NCBI GenBank assembly: GCA_025506515.1
Contig: CM046453.1
Location: 33,561,715 to 33,625,714 of the forward strand
DNA from: Flaveria trinervia
Taxonomy: Eukaryota > Streptophyta > Magnoliopsida > Asterales > Asteraceae
Reading direction: 5' to 3'
DNA length: 64,000 bases
In this document: positions 10,558 through 22,889 of the stretch, in pieces
Position numbering within the stretch: the stretch's first letter is position 1
How the letters are laid out: each line of letters begins with the position of its first letter
Notes under the pieces: model-generated
Database searches by the model: none
What the model was told of the DNA's origin: nothing
Seen by the model: only the letters and a program-made list of their open reading frames with translations
Made by a program: the position numbers and the translations under genes

Positions 10558-13500
10558 TATCACATCCCGGGCCCAGGTAGGGTGGGTCGTCACAGACTAG
10601 CAACAACATATGGCAGCGGAAACAAACCATCACAAGAGCTCAAAAGAGAGAATATCACATGGCATTAAAAGTTTTCAAAAGATACCAGGGCTAGAAATAG
10701 ATCCAGCCCCCAAATGAGTTATACACCAACGTAGAAACAAATTGTATTTGCTCAACAGAGATGTAAAATTGTTCAAATTGTTCATTAAGTAAAATAAGCC
10801 AATGCCATGGTCACGGGGATAAGTCTAGGTCTTCACAACAGCTAGGATCTCTTTATAAATTACCTGAAACATGCAAAAAAAATTGTGTCAACTAAAAAGT
10901 TGGTGAATTCAAGTGCTTAAAGTTTAAAAACAAAACGGACTTAACAAATCCTCATTTGATAAAAAGGAATGAATCATAGTTTCAACATCGTGGGAGAATC
11001 ATAATCAACCCTGCACTTAGTCCCAGTTGGCCTCTTCTAAAGTTGTGTTTAACCGGCTATTCTCGAAGGAAGAACTGAGCCCCAAACCAGTGTACCATAT
11101 CTGCCCGGATGGTTCACCATAGTTTCTTAACAAAACTGTCACATGCCACGAACAACCCCTCAGGATCTTAGTGAGGTACCCTTCCTATAATGGAAGCCAC
11201 TATGTGTGGGGGATTCCCCAAATAGATCTATCCATATAGAACAAGCGGTTCACGAAAGAATAATGATGATGATATTAGTATCAGGTAACCTTTAATCCCA
11301 CATACAATCACCAAGTAAAGCACAAATATAGTTCATAAATAACAGAGCATGTTTCACCCAAAGCAGTAGTACAAAGGGGATCACTAGAACTCACCTTAGG
11401 TGTTAAGCCAAAAAATAACTCTTCGTGTGCCGGGAATGTCTCAAGTCTAGCACCCTAACATGAATATATTAAGTGATAAGAAACTACTCTAAACTTATTT
11501 AGGTGCAACAAGTGTGTCAAAAATTTAGTTGTCGGATAAGGCTTTGATTCCATGAGGGTTTGTATAAAAAGTTTCCTTTTATGGAAAGTCATGGTTTCCC
11601 ATATAATTTAGGATTTCACATCATTAAGTTAAGGATAAAGGGTAAATATGTTGTTCAAGTGATTATTAGTCTCATAAGAGTCGATTATAAAGTTTGGTAA
11701 AATTTTACAGTTTTGTCCCTCAAGTTTCAAAATTGACAGTTCTACCTCAAGTGTGGTTTCTTACTATTTATGACAATTAAGAACAAAAATCAGGTTCTTA
11801 GAGTAGAAAATGACTTATTATTGAGTATCTGTTCCAAATTTTCAGAATATGGATCTGGTTTAAAGCCTATGCGTTTTGGTTGCGGTAAAACCGGAGAGTT
11901 TTAACGGTTAATTAAGGATTTTCCTAAATTTGAGTCTTGGACCAGTAGGTATAATCTTAAGGCAATTTTTATAAGTTTCAAGTCATTTAATTGTGAAATT
12001 TTGGCTCTAATTGTTGAAAACCTCGTTTTTACGTTTAACCCGTTAAAACGTGTTTTCAACCGAATTTGACCATTTAAAAGCTTATTTGACCAATATTTCC
12101 AATCCTTTAGGTCTTTTAACACTTAAATTGCTGAAATGAAATGGTTTTTATAAATCTTAGCTTTAAACCCCTTTTTCTTGGATTTTTCTCAAAAACGTAA
12201 CCCGGTTAATACCCGTTTCTAGTTAAAACGCCATTTAATTATCCTTTTGACCATTTAAATTACCCATTGACTCCAGAACACTTTATTAACCATTATTAAT
12301 CCTGGAATACTTTTTAAGATGGTTAAAATCCATGTTATATTATTTTTAAAGTTGTTTTACCATGTTTCGGGTCCCGAAAATGACTAGAGTGGGTCTAATC
12401 TTAACATGTCTTTAATTTCCAGAGATTAACCATTTATCACACACTTAATATTCATCAAAAATTTCATAAATCATGTCATAAACTCACGGCTAGGTCACCC
12501 AACACAACAATGAACCATCAACTTAGTGATTTAGCCATGACCGACCATAACACATGTGTAAATCCTTATAAGTTGTGTTTAAACATTACCAAAACCTTAT
12601 TTAACTTTGATATCAGATTATTAAGGTATTCCAAAGTCGCTCATGTGCAGGCTATGACCCTTGGTTGAGAGGGTTTTCAAACAAGTGCTTAAATAGTGTT
12701 ATTTCATGTAGAAATAGGGTTTTCAAGGTGTAGCCGGTGCAATAACCACATGTTCGAGTTGTATAACCTTTTGTAACTTTCAAAAAAGGTATTAGGAGTC
12801 CATAAAACCATTAGCAAGCAGATTACATGTTTTTCTTTCAAGGGTTACAAGATTTACAAGTTAGATGGTGCAAAACACCCAAAAAGAGGGTTTTCATGGT
12901 GGAAATCGGTTTCCACCTCAAGAATGACCAATATAACGTGTGAGATACCTTTTGTGACGTTGAAAGCTCCTCAAGAACAAGATGATGGTGTCCGGTTCTG
13001 GTACAACAAAGAGAGGAGGTGTTTTTAAAAGAAAAGAAAATAAAACACATGAAATGACCATTTTCGGGTGACATGAAGCTTACACTTGGTATTGTTCACG
13101 TTTTGGAGAGTGTAGATGGTCGAGATTGGTCTGGGAATCCTTGGAAAAAGCTGGAGAACTCGAACAAGTGCTGTAGGATCTCGGACTTGCAAGAATCAAG
13201 CAACAATCTTCACAAAATGGCACCTTCTCGCTTGTTGAGCTTGGCTGATGGATGTATGGTGTTGTTCTTCAAATATGGGGCTGCAATGGTGTTCAAAACT
13301 GTGGTGTGTGTGTGTTTTTCTGGAGAGAATCCGAGAGAAGAGAGTGAGAGAGGTGGAAATGCTTGCATGAATGAGGAGTGGAGGGTTGAATGTGGTGGTG
13401 TGTAGTGGTGTAGAAGTGTGGTGATTGGGGGAGAGGGGTCGGCCGAGATTTGGCCTCTAGTGGCATTTTTGATTTAATTTTAAATACAAATTAATATTAT

Positions 13501-13879
13501 GTAGTATTAATTTGTTGTGTAGTGTTGTATTTTAGGTGGTAAGAGTTTTTAGTAAGTTGATGTGTCTTGTCCATGATTATGCATGCATTAGCCAAAAATT
13601 AATGTGTGTAAGCGCACATTTTTAATTGTTTCAATAATAAATTGATTTCGTAGTAAGGGTTACTAATTTACTTTCCCGGAACACTAAGTTCAAAAAGGTA
13701 AAACTCAAATTAACTAAAAGTCACTAAAATCACATCAAATCATAAAATGGAACAAATAGCAAAAGATGATTCCAAATTCACTAATAGAGTTAGATTGTTT
13801 CTATTATTAGTACTCATAAGATGGGTAATGATGCAAGTAGATTAGGGTTAGAATAATGAACTTTAGGTCAGTTGTCACA
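10558..13879 (-). repeat. Element B 5' LTR, full length (about 3.3 kb)
   Basis: The inner end (10558, ta tcacat) is a mutated copy of the tg tcacac at 2700. The outer end at 13879 meets the ttatg duplication. The left copy matches up to about 12771 only. The stretch 12772-13879 is seen once and holds the promoter side. Open frames at 12838-13405 lie in this transcribed leader and I do not regard them as genes. Confidence 0.92.
13479..13486 (-). promoter_or_regulatory. TATA-like box in element B 5' LTR
   Basis: The minus strand reads TATTTAAA, followed downstream by a C/T-rich tract (about 13320-13440) typical of a plant 5' untranslated leader. It is about 390 bp into the LTR from its outer start. 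Position and context suggest the element promoter; no start site can be proven. Confidence 0.45.
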
Positions 13880-13884
13880 TTATG
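13880..13884. repeat. Target-site duplication of element B, right copy (ttatg)
   Basis: Identical to 2695-2699. Element A's RT resumes in frame across it (Tyr-Gly-His-Tyr-Glu). Confidence 0.95.
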
Positions 13885-14750
13885 GCCATTATGAGTTCAT
13901 GGTCATGCCATTTGGGTTAACCAATGCGCCAGCTATATTCATGGATCTCATGAATAAAGTGTGCAAACCCTACTTGGATAAATTTGTGATCGTCTTCATC
14001 GATGACATTTTGATATATTCATGAACCAAGGATGAGCACGAACAACATTTGAGGTTAATTTTGGAACTACTCAAGAACGAGAAATTATACGCAAATTCTC
14101 AAAATGCGACTTCTGGATCCGAGAAGTGCAATTTCTTGGGCATGTGGTTAATGAGAGGGGAATACATGTTGACCCATCCAAAATAGAGGCCATTAAGAAC
14201 TGGGAACGATGGTTTTGTGGTGATAAGCAGGATACATCGTTTCAATTGTTAAAGTAGAAATTGTGTTGCGTACCAATTTTGTCCCTACCAGAAGGGAACG
14301 ATGGTTTTGTGCTGTATTGCGACGTATCACGACAGGACTTGGCCGTGTCTTGATGTAACACGACAAAGTTATTGCTTACGCTTCACGACAATAAAGTGCA
14401 TGAGAAAAACTACACTACTCACGACCTGGAATTGGGAGCTGTTGTTTTTGCACTAAAGATTTGGTGACATTACCTGTATGGTACCAAGTGTACTATATTC
14501 ACTGATTACAAAGGCCTTCGGCACATCTTTTGTCAGAAGGAGTTAAACATGAGACAACGCAGGTGGGTCGAGTTACAAAATGATTATGACAGTGAAATTC
14601 GTTATCATCCTGGAAAAGCGAATGTTGTAGCAGACGCTCTGAGCAGGAAAGAACAAACCAAAACTTTATGGGTGCGAGCGTTGGGGATGAAGATTCATAC
14701 GAGTCTAACTACTCAAATTTGTGATGCTCAGTCAGAGAAGCACTAAAATA
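13880..14750 (+). pseudogene. pol: Element A C-terminal reverse transcriptase and RNase H
   Basis: RT resumes with [19 protein letters not shown] and has an intact catalytic FIDD at 13995-14006, the only intact one among the four gypsy elements here. A stop follows soon (tga near 14020), then frame changes. The thumb is partly replaced by a degraded duplicate-like stretch near 14205-14320, where gaacgatggttttgtg occurs twice. RNase H residues (HDLELG, TDYK) are visible at about 14420-14520, and the connector is open at 14549-14746 ([20 protein letters not shown]). Confidence 0.82.
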
Positions 14751-16180
14751 ACAGAATTTGAAAAATGAATCTCTTCGCGGCACGGATAAACAATTTCAGA
14801 TCAAGTCCAACGGAGCTCGATACTTTATGAACCGAATTTGTGTGCCAAATTGTGGAAACTTAAGGGAACTTGTGATAAACAAGGCACACAAATCAAGATA
14901 CTCCATCCACCGGGCTCTGATAAGATGTATCAAGATCTAATGGATATACTGGTGGCCGAACATGAAAGCTGACATAGCCACCTATATTAGCAAGTGCCTC
15001 GTGTGTTAAAAGGTTAAGGCGGAGTATGAGAAACCATCTGGATTACTGCACCAACCGGAGATTCCACAATGGAAATGGGAACAGATTTCCATGGACTTCA
15101 TCACCAAACTATCCATGACACCCACCGGTTATGATACGATTTGGGTAATTGTGGATCGACTAACAAAGTCTGATCACTTTTTACCAATTAAGGAAACTGA
15201 TAAAATGGAAAGGTTGACAAGGGTTTATCTTAAGGAGGTTGTTTCGAGACATGGAGTACCAATCTCCATTATCTCCGATCGAGATAGTCGATTTACCTCG
15301 AGATTTTGGCAATCAATACAAAAGGCATTAGGTAAACGGTTGGATATGAGTAGCATACCACCCTCAAACAGATGGTCAGAGCGAACGGACCATTCAGACA
15401 TTGGAAGACATGCTTAGAGCTTGCATGATAGACTTTGGAAACCATTGGAATACTCATCTACCCTTAGCTGACTTTTCCTACAACAACAGTTATCACACCA
15501 GTATCAAAGCTGCGCCATTTGAAGCACTATACCGAAGGAAGTTTTGATCACCACTATGTTAGGCAGAAGTTGGGTGATAGTCAACTCACTGGTCCCGCGA
15601 TCATACACGAGACCACAGAAAAGATCACTCAAATTCAGAACCGACTCAAAGGCGCACATGACCGTTAGAAAAGCTACGCTGACGTGAGACGTAAACCATT
15701 GGAATTCCAAATGGGAGATAAGGTTCTACTCAAAGTCTCACCTTGGAAAGGAGTCATTCAATTTGGCAAACGTGGTAAGCTAAACCCTAGATACATTGGA
15801 CCATTTGAAATCCTAGCTAGGATTGGTCCTGTAGCTTTCAAGCTCAAACTTCCTCAAGAACTTAGTACTGTTCATGACACTTTCCACGTGTCAAATCTGA
15901 AGAAGTGACTGTCAGATGAAACTCTAGTTATACCGCAAGATGAGGTTTAGATTGATGAACAACCTCACTTTATTGAGAAACCCATGGGGATCCTAGATCG
16001 AGGAGTAAAGAAGATGAAACGAAGCCGCATTCCCATAGTGAAGGTCCGATGGAATTCCAGACGAGGACCCGAATTTACTTGGGAACCCAAAGACCAAATG
16101 AAGCTCAACTACCCTTACTTGTTTGAAACCCTGGCATCTGCAGACAACCCTAACTGAATTTCGGGAAAAAATTCTTTCTA
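14751..16180 (+). pseudogene. pol: Element A integrase with GPF domain and chromodomain-like tail
   Basis: Integrase zinc region at about 14820-15010 (EAHKS-type His motif and degraded CxxC). The catalytic core is open at 15091-15417 ([35 protein letters not shown]). A frame break moves the catalytic Glu region (SERTIQ) to the next frame at about 15370. The GPY/F module is open at 15684-15908 ([23 protein letters not shown]). A chromodomain-like end (IPIVKVRW, EFTWE, YPYLF) occupies about 15990-16130. Such tails guide chromovirus integration to chromatin marks. Stops at 15906 and elsewhere inactivate it. Confidence 0.83.
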
Positions 16181-16182
16181 AC

Positions 16183-16192
16183 ATGGGGAGTA
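16183..16192 (+). promoter_or_regulatory. Polypurine tract of element A
   Basis: A short purine run, atggggagta, lies immediately before the 3' LTR terminal TG at 16193. Its place just outside the 3' LTR fits the plus-strand primer site. Confidence 0.6.
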
Positions 16193-16847
16193 TGTGATAA
16201 CCAGCAATTTCAGGTCAATACCCGACCTTGACTTGGTTATATATTACACCTATACTCGATTTTCAATTGAATTCAGATTATTGAAGTCATTTTATGCATT
16301 GCAAAATTTCATGCATCATGCATCGGTGATTCGGTGGAATTACCATTTCTACAAGCGATACAACTGGCACATGCGAACGTTAGTAACTAAATTGCAATAC
16401 TAGAAAAGTATTACTCCAGCTCGATAGACATACGTTAAATATTTACGAGTGCATAAGAATATATCTATATGCATGTATTATTAAATTTATTTGAGACATA
16501 CTCGTACCAGATATATATTTATACATGTTATAAAGTTTTCAACAGAACAAATTTAATAAAATTCAAAAGGATGCAACAAAATATATGCATGTGTGTTAAG
16601 ATATATTATTGTACATGAAAATCTGATAATATACAACCTATATGTTTAATAAAAAGACAAACCTATATATATCATCCATACTTATGTATGTTCATGTTTG
16701 ACTTTATATGAGTAAAAGATATCAATAAAAATTAACACAAAAATGGATAAGTATTTGAGACATTCACTAAAAAGGCCACCACCTTTTACCAACTACATCC
16801 CATGCAAGGTTGACTACTCCACTTAGCAAAGAGTCAAAAAAAAACTT

Positions 16848-16854
16848 TATATAA
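16848..16854 (+). promoter_or_regulatory. TATA box in element A LTR
   Basis: TATATAA, followed by a C/A/T-rich leader-like stretch (16861-17060), about 655 bp into the LTR. Likely the LTR promoter by position. Confidence 0.45.
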
Positions 16855-17224
16855 CTATATCTCATCTCCCTTATGGTTCATCATCCACACACACAAACTC
16901 TCTACTTTATTTTTATTTCTAAACTCAAGATCCAATCCAAGCCTTGAAGCCTCAAGTGGACTAAGTTATTTTCAAACAAGACTCAAGCTCCTTCAAAAAT
17001 TGTATTCTAAGAAGTTTAAACCTCTTTCTTCAATTTCTTTAAGATTCTTCACCTAGCTTTGCTAGTGGTATGAACTCCATTCTAACTCTTTATTATATAT
17101 ACTACAAATGTTGCTTGAAATACATGTGGTTCACCCGAAGATGAGATGTTTTCTTTAAAGCTTTAAAATAAACTAACTAATGAAGTGAATTTGTTTTAGT
17201 GTCTTCTTGGGTGTTCATAAATTT

Positions 17225-17225
<1 letters not shown>

Positions 17226-17288
<63 letters not shown>

Positions 17289-17308
17289 ATACATATATAA
17301 TATATATC
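17226..17308. repeat. (TA)n microsatellite in element A LTR
   Basis: About 80 bp of TA dinucleotides with a TATG interruption, inside the LTR. Confidence 0.9.
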
Positions 17309-18429
17309 GAATACTTGGCTATTTTCACAACTACAATGCAAAATGATTATATTCTTCCAAGATAAATAAATATTTATTGATTGATCGAGACGTGTTGTGA
17401 CACGGGTATTATACGAGTTCTGGGAATGTATTCCCAGACTTGTTTATCTCCATGTAAACTTATGTATATTTTGCGCATAAATATATTTATATGAAAAATC
17501 ATCAATGGTCATCACGATTAATACTTTTCTCAAACGAAAACATCTCAATTGAGGTTAATAAGTTGGGTGAACAACTTGGTTGATAATTAAGGCTCGTAGA
17601 TCTTATGGTGTCTTATGTGTTTAGGACGCGGGTAGATCGGGCTTTATTTATCTCAAGCTATTTGTATTGCTAGTTTGCTCGCTTTCAGGTGAGTTTCATG
17701 GCCCATTTTTACTTATTTTCATTTTGGGGAGATTGCATGCAAAGTACTATTTCTTGGACACATTTACTTGTCAGTGATTTCACATGTTATATAAGTTGTT
17801 TACTTACCGTATAAAGTCCCCTGTTATCAAACCGTTAGTTTATTTCCAAAGCGAGGTAATCATGGATAGTACTATTGGGTTTGACTACCCCCACCCAGGT
17901 TAATTACCCTTACCTTAACCGGAAGTCTAAAGGGTGCTTATTAGCCTATTCACACTCATGCTTACGGTAGGCATGGGTAGGGGCAATTTGTTATAGTTAC
18001 AGTCTAGCTTCAGTTGTGGTGCTTATATAATATTGCAGTATTGTATGATCGACATTCAAATCATGGAAAGACTTGTGGTCTATTACACTGTTTACTATTA
18101 CTTTAAAACCTGTGAACTCACCAACTTATATTGCATATTTCATGCATGTTTTCCCAAGTATTTGACCCTTGCATCATGTTAAGCTAGCTTGGTCCACGTC
18201 ACATCTAGGGCCATTCATGCTGTTGGGACATTTATTGTTGTATTTTTATGTTTTGAAAAGAATTACATTAGTTCTACTACTTCCGCAACTAAACTCTGAA
18301 AACAATTATGTAATTTTAAACTTATTTGCAACGTATGTTTACTAAATCATGGAGTGGTCGATCAATGAATATGGTTTCCATGATGATCACGCCCCACAGG
18401 AAACCGCTATGGTTAGGGTGTGACACATC

Positions 18430-21400
18430 CCGTCCTTATGAATCAGTAGAGCTCCATCTACATCAACTTCCAGCTTCATAATATTTCCCAGCTGTAGAGG
18501 AGTCTTTTTCTTCTTTATCTTTTCTCTCTTGGCAATGATTTGATCATATGCCATCTTTAATATTTTGATGCATTTCAGAAAGAAGTGCATGTCTTCTTCA
18601 CCAATTTTGTTTGATATTTCTCTAAAATGCCTGGTGTAGATGTAATGGATGTATGATTCATTTAATAGCCTCACTTCATATTCACTAAACAAACTATTTT
18701 CCACCCCTTACTTTCCTCCACATTTTCTTTCTATTACCAACTCATAAGTATTTTTATCATAGTACACATTAGAGGTTGGTATGGAGGAATGGGTGCCAGA
18801 CACCATTTTTCTTTTTAAAGACTCTGTTGGTTTCGCTCTCAGCTCTAGAAACACAACCTCCTTTGCTGGTTAGTCTTTTTCTTTTCTAGAGGGGTTGATG
18901 AAGGATCTATCTTCCTCATACATATAGCTTTCAGAGACTTGAAGTTGTCAGTTCTTTTGAACATTATAAGAATTTCTTCAAACTCATACCCTCTAAACAT
19001 GGCCTTGTGATTGATCAGTTCCAAGTTAGCCAGTTCCTTTAAGTCATGAATCTCCAGGGCATTTACAATAGCAAAGTACTCTAAAGAATTGAACCAGCCC
19101 TCAGATCCTTTGACCATAAACATATTCCATCACTGTCATACTTCTAGGCAATAATTTTCTGATTAGTTTTGCCCATGGGAGTAGACACACCTTAATCATC
19201 TCTGCAGTGGTCAGCCCTTCTTGAAGTATAGGTGCCAAAGAGTCATGATCTCTGTGGTTGAGTTGCATATCTTGAGCAGACACTCTGGTCCTGGGCTTTT
19301 TGCCAGTAATTTCTTCTTCCAGAGTTTTAAGTCTCTCTTTCTTCTCATTAATCAACCTAAAGATGGCAGCCCTTAGGGATTTTGTTTTCATATTACCAAG
19401 TTTTCTCTTGGTAAATCTTTGACTCGATAGATAATTCTTCATTTCCCTATCAAACATGTTATAGGGATCAGGATATAAAGATTAAGGAGTTGAGGTTTGC
19501 TTCTTCATGAATATAACTTTAGGCTTATCAGCTTTAGGGAAAATAGTCTTTTCATATTCAATTTCAACATTGGGGTCCAACAGTTTGTTCAATGTTTTTT
19601 CTTCTGCCTTCATTCCCTCATAAGTCATGCTAAAAACTTCATGAGGACCATATCCATGATTAATCAAAAAACATGGCTTTAACCATTAAATCATCATTCT
19701 GTGCTTTTCCACCATTTCTTCTACTGATCTTTCTTCTTTATTTGGGCTCTCAACTGCTATTGGTTCATCAACCAAATAGCCTCCTTCAATTTTCCATTCT
19801 TCATGGTCAACAGAAACAACTTGCTTCTTTAATTGAGCTTCTGCTTGCTCATGTTCTTCCAAAAATTCTATTATAGTTGCAAGGCTTCTAGGATCATCCT
19901 GTTTTCTTTTCTTGGTTGGTTCTTCTTCTTCTATAGGCCTTTTTCCCTTAGCCTTTTCAGTTAAGTACTTCCTCCTTCTAGTATAAGTTTGCATTGATGG
20001 ACCAGATGAGGTTTCAGGCATTTCAGCTCCTTCAGGCACTTTTCAGCCTCTGATTGTACTTGTTCATGGATAGCATCAACTTTTTCTTCTTTCTCTCTTT
20101 GTTCTTCACATAGTTTTCTAATCATCTCTTTTGCTCATCAAATAGTGACACAACAGGAACTATTTGCAAGCTTAATTCCTTCTCCAGAGGGACAGGAGAT
20201 TGAGGAATAACCACTATGGGTTAAGTAACAATCCTTTGATCAACTATAAAATCCCATAACTCATCATCAATGATGAATCCTTCTGATGTGAAGCAGTCTA
20301 GAGCATTGATCATGTCATTAAATTCAGTCTCTTCAGTGTGCATACTGGCTATTGTCTCTGAGTAGACTACCATTTCCAGGCTAGACTCATCGTGCTTTGT
20401 CTTGCTTGGTTCTGGTTTTTTTTACAGAATCTCATACGTTTACCGGGAGGAGAGTCATCACTACTCTCCCCTGTAGAGCTCTGAGACTTAGCTTCTTTCT
20501 CATCAACTTTCTTTACTTCTGATTCAACCTTCCTTTTGATTTCAACTAGCATCTCAAGTTCAGCTACTCTTTTGTTCAAAGTTCATTCTGTTTGTGCAAG
20601 TTGATAATAATCTCATCTTGTTCTTCAATATGCTCTTCTTGCTCTTCCATGGCAATTATTGAATGGATAAAGTGTGCACATGACCACTTATCTCATCCCT
20701 TGATTGTTGAAGAGCAACTTTTAAGTTCTCTATCTCCTTTTCTTATCTTTCTTTCTGCCTCATATCTTTCTTTCATCTCTTTCAACTCATTTTCTTTCTC
20801 ATCAAGCTCTAGAAGTCTGTCTTGAATGATGTTGGCTCTTCTGTTAAGTATTCTTTCCATCTTTGCCACCTTTTGCATAAGTTATAAGGATAGCTCATCC
20901 TTCTCATTGGTTTGTTCACACCAGATTCATCATAGCTTTCTAAAGAAGAAACCTTAAAAGTGGCTTTCTTTACAGGCATTTGGCTAGGGTTCTCCTCCTT
21001 ATCAAAAGATGATTTGGATTTCTGAGATAAGCTAGTAGAATCTCCAAATTTAGCTAGTTCAGTATTGGCAGGGGATGGTTAAGTTGGTGATATTGGAGAG
21101 TGATGAGGTGGAGATATAGGTGGAGAAATGATTGGTTATGCTTGTGGTGATGGGGATAGGTGACCTATGAAGTGAAGTAATTGGTGTTTTTTGGGGTGGG
21201 GTGATGGTAATGGTGATGGTACAAAAGGAGATGCCATGTCATGAACATGAGGTCCAGTGTGAAGATCACCCCCTACATCCACCTGGGGTGACACTGACCT
21301 ATGACCTTCAACTCTTTCCTCAACATGCTTATCAGCAACTTGTTGATCTTGAGGAGCTGGTAATTCTTCTTGAATGTGCTCATCAACAGGAGCCTCCTGT

Positions 21401-22198
21401 TCTTCTATTTATTCTTCAAGATTGATCTGCTGAAGCATCCATGGTAACATTGGAGAGTGTGCTCCACTGTAGAAATTTCGTGGATCTATATTCTTGATAC
21501 ACTTGTAGGACTTGGCATCATCATGAGGAATGTCCAAAGTAGGTCCTTCAAGTATAAGGTCAGGAAATGCTTCAGTGATTAGAGATTGCAGAATTCTTGG
21601 GTACATTAGGAACATATGCCTTCTTCCTTCTTGTATGTTTGAGGTTAGGCCATTGAACACATATGCTGACATGTTGAATGGTCTATTGGTGAATACAGCA
21701 CATATGGCTGAAGAGGTTATCACAGAAAATGTCATTCCATCCTGTCTTTCTCTTAGACAAACAATGTTGAAAGAGGTGAATCAGAAACCTCCATTGTAAG
21801 TCCACCAACCCCTTCACTATCTTCTTTCCCTCATAACTTCCTTCATATCCAATTTCCAGCGAAGAAAGTGGTAATTTCTTCATCTTCCAACTCAATAGGA
21901 GTGTTAGCATCATCACCAAACTGTAGACACCATCTCACAGTTTGTTCAGTGATGGTTAGAGAATGATCATGAGTAATTCTTCCTGTTAAAGTCTTTTCAC
22001 CATCCATATCAATTACTTCTGCAGTACTCCAGAATGACCTAATATATCTTTCATAGATAATAGGTCTAACTATGATGGCATGGGCTACTCTTGTAGTAGA
22101 GATAATCTGATCATATCTCTAAGTCCTTTTGCCTCACACACATCAGGGTCCAGATAACCACTGACATTATGGAGCTTGCTCCATGTATGATTAGCCAT
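18430..22198 (-). pseudogene. Element C env-like third ORF, broken and truncated
   Basis: Begins at ATG 22198-22196 (MANHTWSKLHN). An N-terminal folded part with FLMYPRILQSLITEAFPDL is open at 21409-21735. Next comes a Pro/His/Ser-rich region (about 21060-21300), a coiled coil (ERILNRRANIIQDRLLELDE, 20693-20878), Lys/Glu-rich charged segments (20367-20579; 19686-20039 with KGKRPIEEEEPTKKRKQDD), and further charged parts at 19482-19667, 19101-19457, 18845-19123 and 18387-18704. The frame is lost many times. Element A cuts it at 18425. The N-terminal part is similar to the ORF at 62535 (shared MYPR-[IF]-LQ). Function unproven; no transmembrane segment stands out. The name env-like reflects position in Sireviruses, not shown activity. 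Confidence 0.72.
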
Positions 22199-22207
22199 TT
22201 AACCTGC
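22199..22207 (-). promoter_or_regulatory. Splice-acceptor-like site 5 nt before the env-like ATG (element C)
   Basis: The minus strand reads tatgcag, then gttaa, then ATGG. The AG is at 22205-22204, with a pyrimidine-rich stretch (catatgcctctta) upstream. The same arrangement occurs in element E at 62529. No strong donor was found in the element C leader. Confidence 0.45.
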
Positions 22208-22831
22208 ATAAGAGGCATATGAGTTAGATTGATGAGAGTATATGTTTTACGTTATGCATACTTCATCAGTTTGACTTTTCATGGTCAAAGATGAGTATCT
22301 AAAGGTATGTTCTATTGGAATCACTTCAAATTTTGATGTTTTTCCAGAGTTATTCATTGTTTTTGTTTATTAGGTTTGAAGAGTTGATTTTTGGTGTTGT
22401 TTGACCCTTAATCTGATTTATTTCAAGAATTGATTTTGACATTTACGCATTCTTCATCTTGTTCATATGATGAACATGGTTAGGAATTTTCCTTGTTGGT
22501 TGATATTCTTCTTAGTTTGCATGCTCATTGAAGTTGAAAATGTTCATCTTTTCTTAGAATGGGTCTGATTGTGAGTGTTCTTCAATAATCTAGGGTTCTA
22601 AGTTCATCATCAGTCCAAGTGTTTGACATTTAGGTTACAAATTGTTTAGTGTTTCATCTTCTGCTTGATACTATAGTTGAATAGAATCGAAGATGAGGGC
22701 AGAATAGATGAGACTAAGATCTTTGATTGTTAAAGATGATGATGATTGAAGAAGATGAACAGTGTGTTTTCGCTCGTCGCACTTTAGAGTCACTCAACTT
22801 TGAAAAGTATTAAATGACCTTTTGAATGTGT

Positions 22832-22839
22832 TTTAAATA
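22832..22839 (-). promoter_or_regulatory. TATA-like box in element C pol-env spacer
   Basis: The minus strand reads TATTTAAA about 635 bp upstream of the env-like ATG and just downstream of the short-repeat array at 22890-23580. A CT-rich leader-like stretch follows. Together these suggest an internal promoter for the third ORF (inference). Confidence 0.4.
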
Positions 22840-22889
22840 GTCAAAATAATAACATTTACAAGTTTTTCACAAGTTTCAAAACAAGTGCG

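Larger units (their letters stand above)
2700..13879 (-). mobile_element. Element B: Ty3/gypsy chromovirus-like retrotransposon inserted in element A
   Basis: An 11.2-kb minus-strand element bounded by a perfect 5-bp duplication (ttatg). In element orientation it starts TGTGACAAC (13879 inward) and ends GGTGTGACA (2700). The right copy is the complete 5' LTR. The left 3' LTR has lost its inner third together with the integrase C-terminus, chromodomain and polypurine tract. A PBS complementary to initiator tRNA-Met lies next to the 5' LTR. All coding parts carry stops or indels, so it is an old, non-autonomous copy. Confidence 0.95.
1..18425 (+). mobile_element. Element A: Ty3/gypsy chromovirus-like retrotransposon, 5' end outside window, split by element B
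   Basis: Plus-strand gypsy element with the order gag, zinc knuckles, protease, RT, RNase H, integrase, chromodomain-like tail, then a 3' LTR. The 5' LTR and PBS lie left of the window. Reverse transcriptase stops at 2699 inside the TAFRSRY segment and resumes at 13880 with the GHYEF segment, because element B is inserted between. The 3' LTR ends at 18425 in GGTGTGACA, and the next bases resume element C's env-like ORF, so A is inserted in C. The expected 5-bp target duplication would be catcc (18426-18430), but its partner is outside the window. Clade (Tekay/Del-like) is inferred from the RT and integrase wording and from the LTR ends. Confidence 0.9.
16193..18425 (+). repeat. Element A 3' LTR
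   Basis: Starts TGTGATAACC after the purine tract and ends GGTGTGACA at 18425. Both termini resemble those of element B (TGTGACAAC and GGTGTGACA), so A and B are related. The partner 5' LTR is outside the window, so the boundaries rest on the terminal words, the purine tract and the return of element C coding sequence at 18430. Length 2233 bp. No genes inside. Confidence 0.85.

Noticed and set aside
13073..13405. 110-residue open frame in element B 5' LTR
   Set aside because: Lies in the LTR leader region, antisense to the element, with no protein similarity I recognise.
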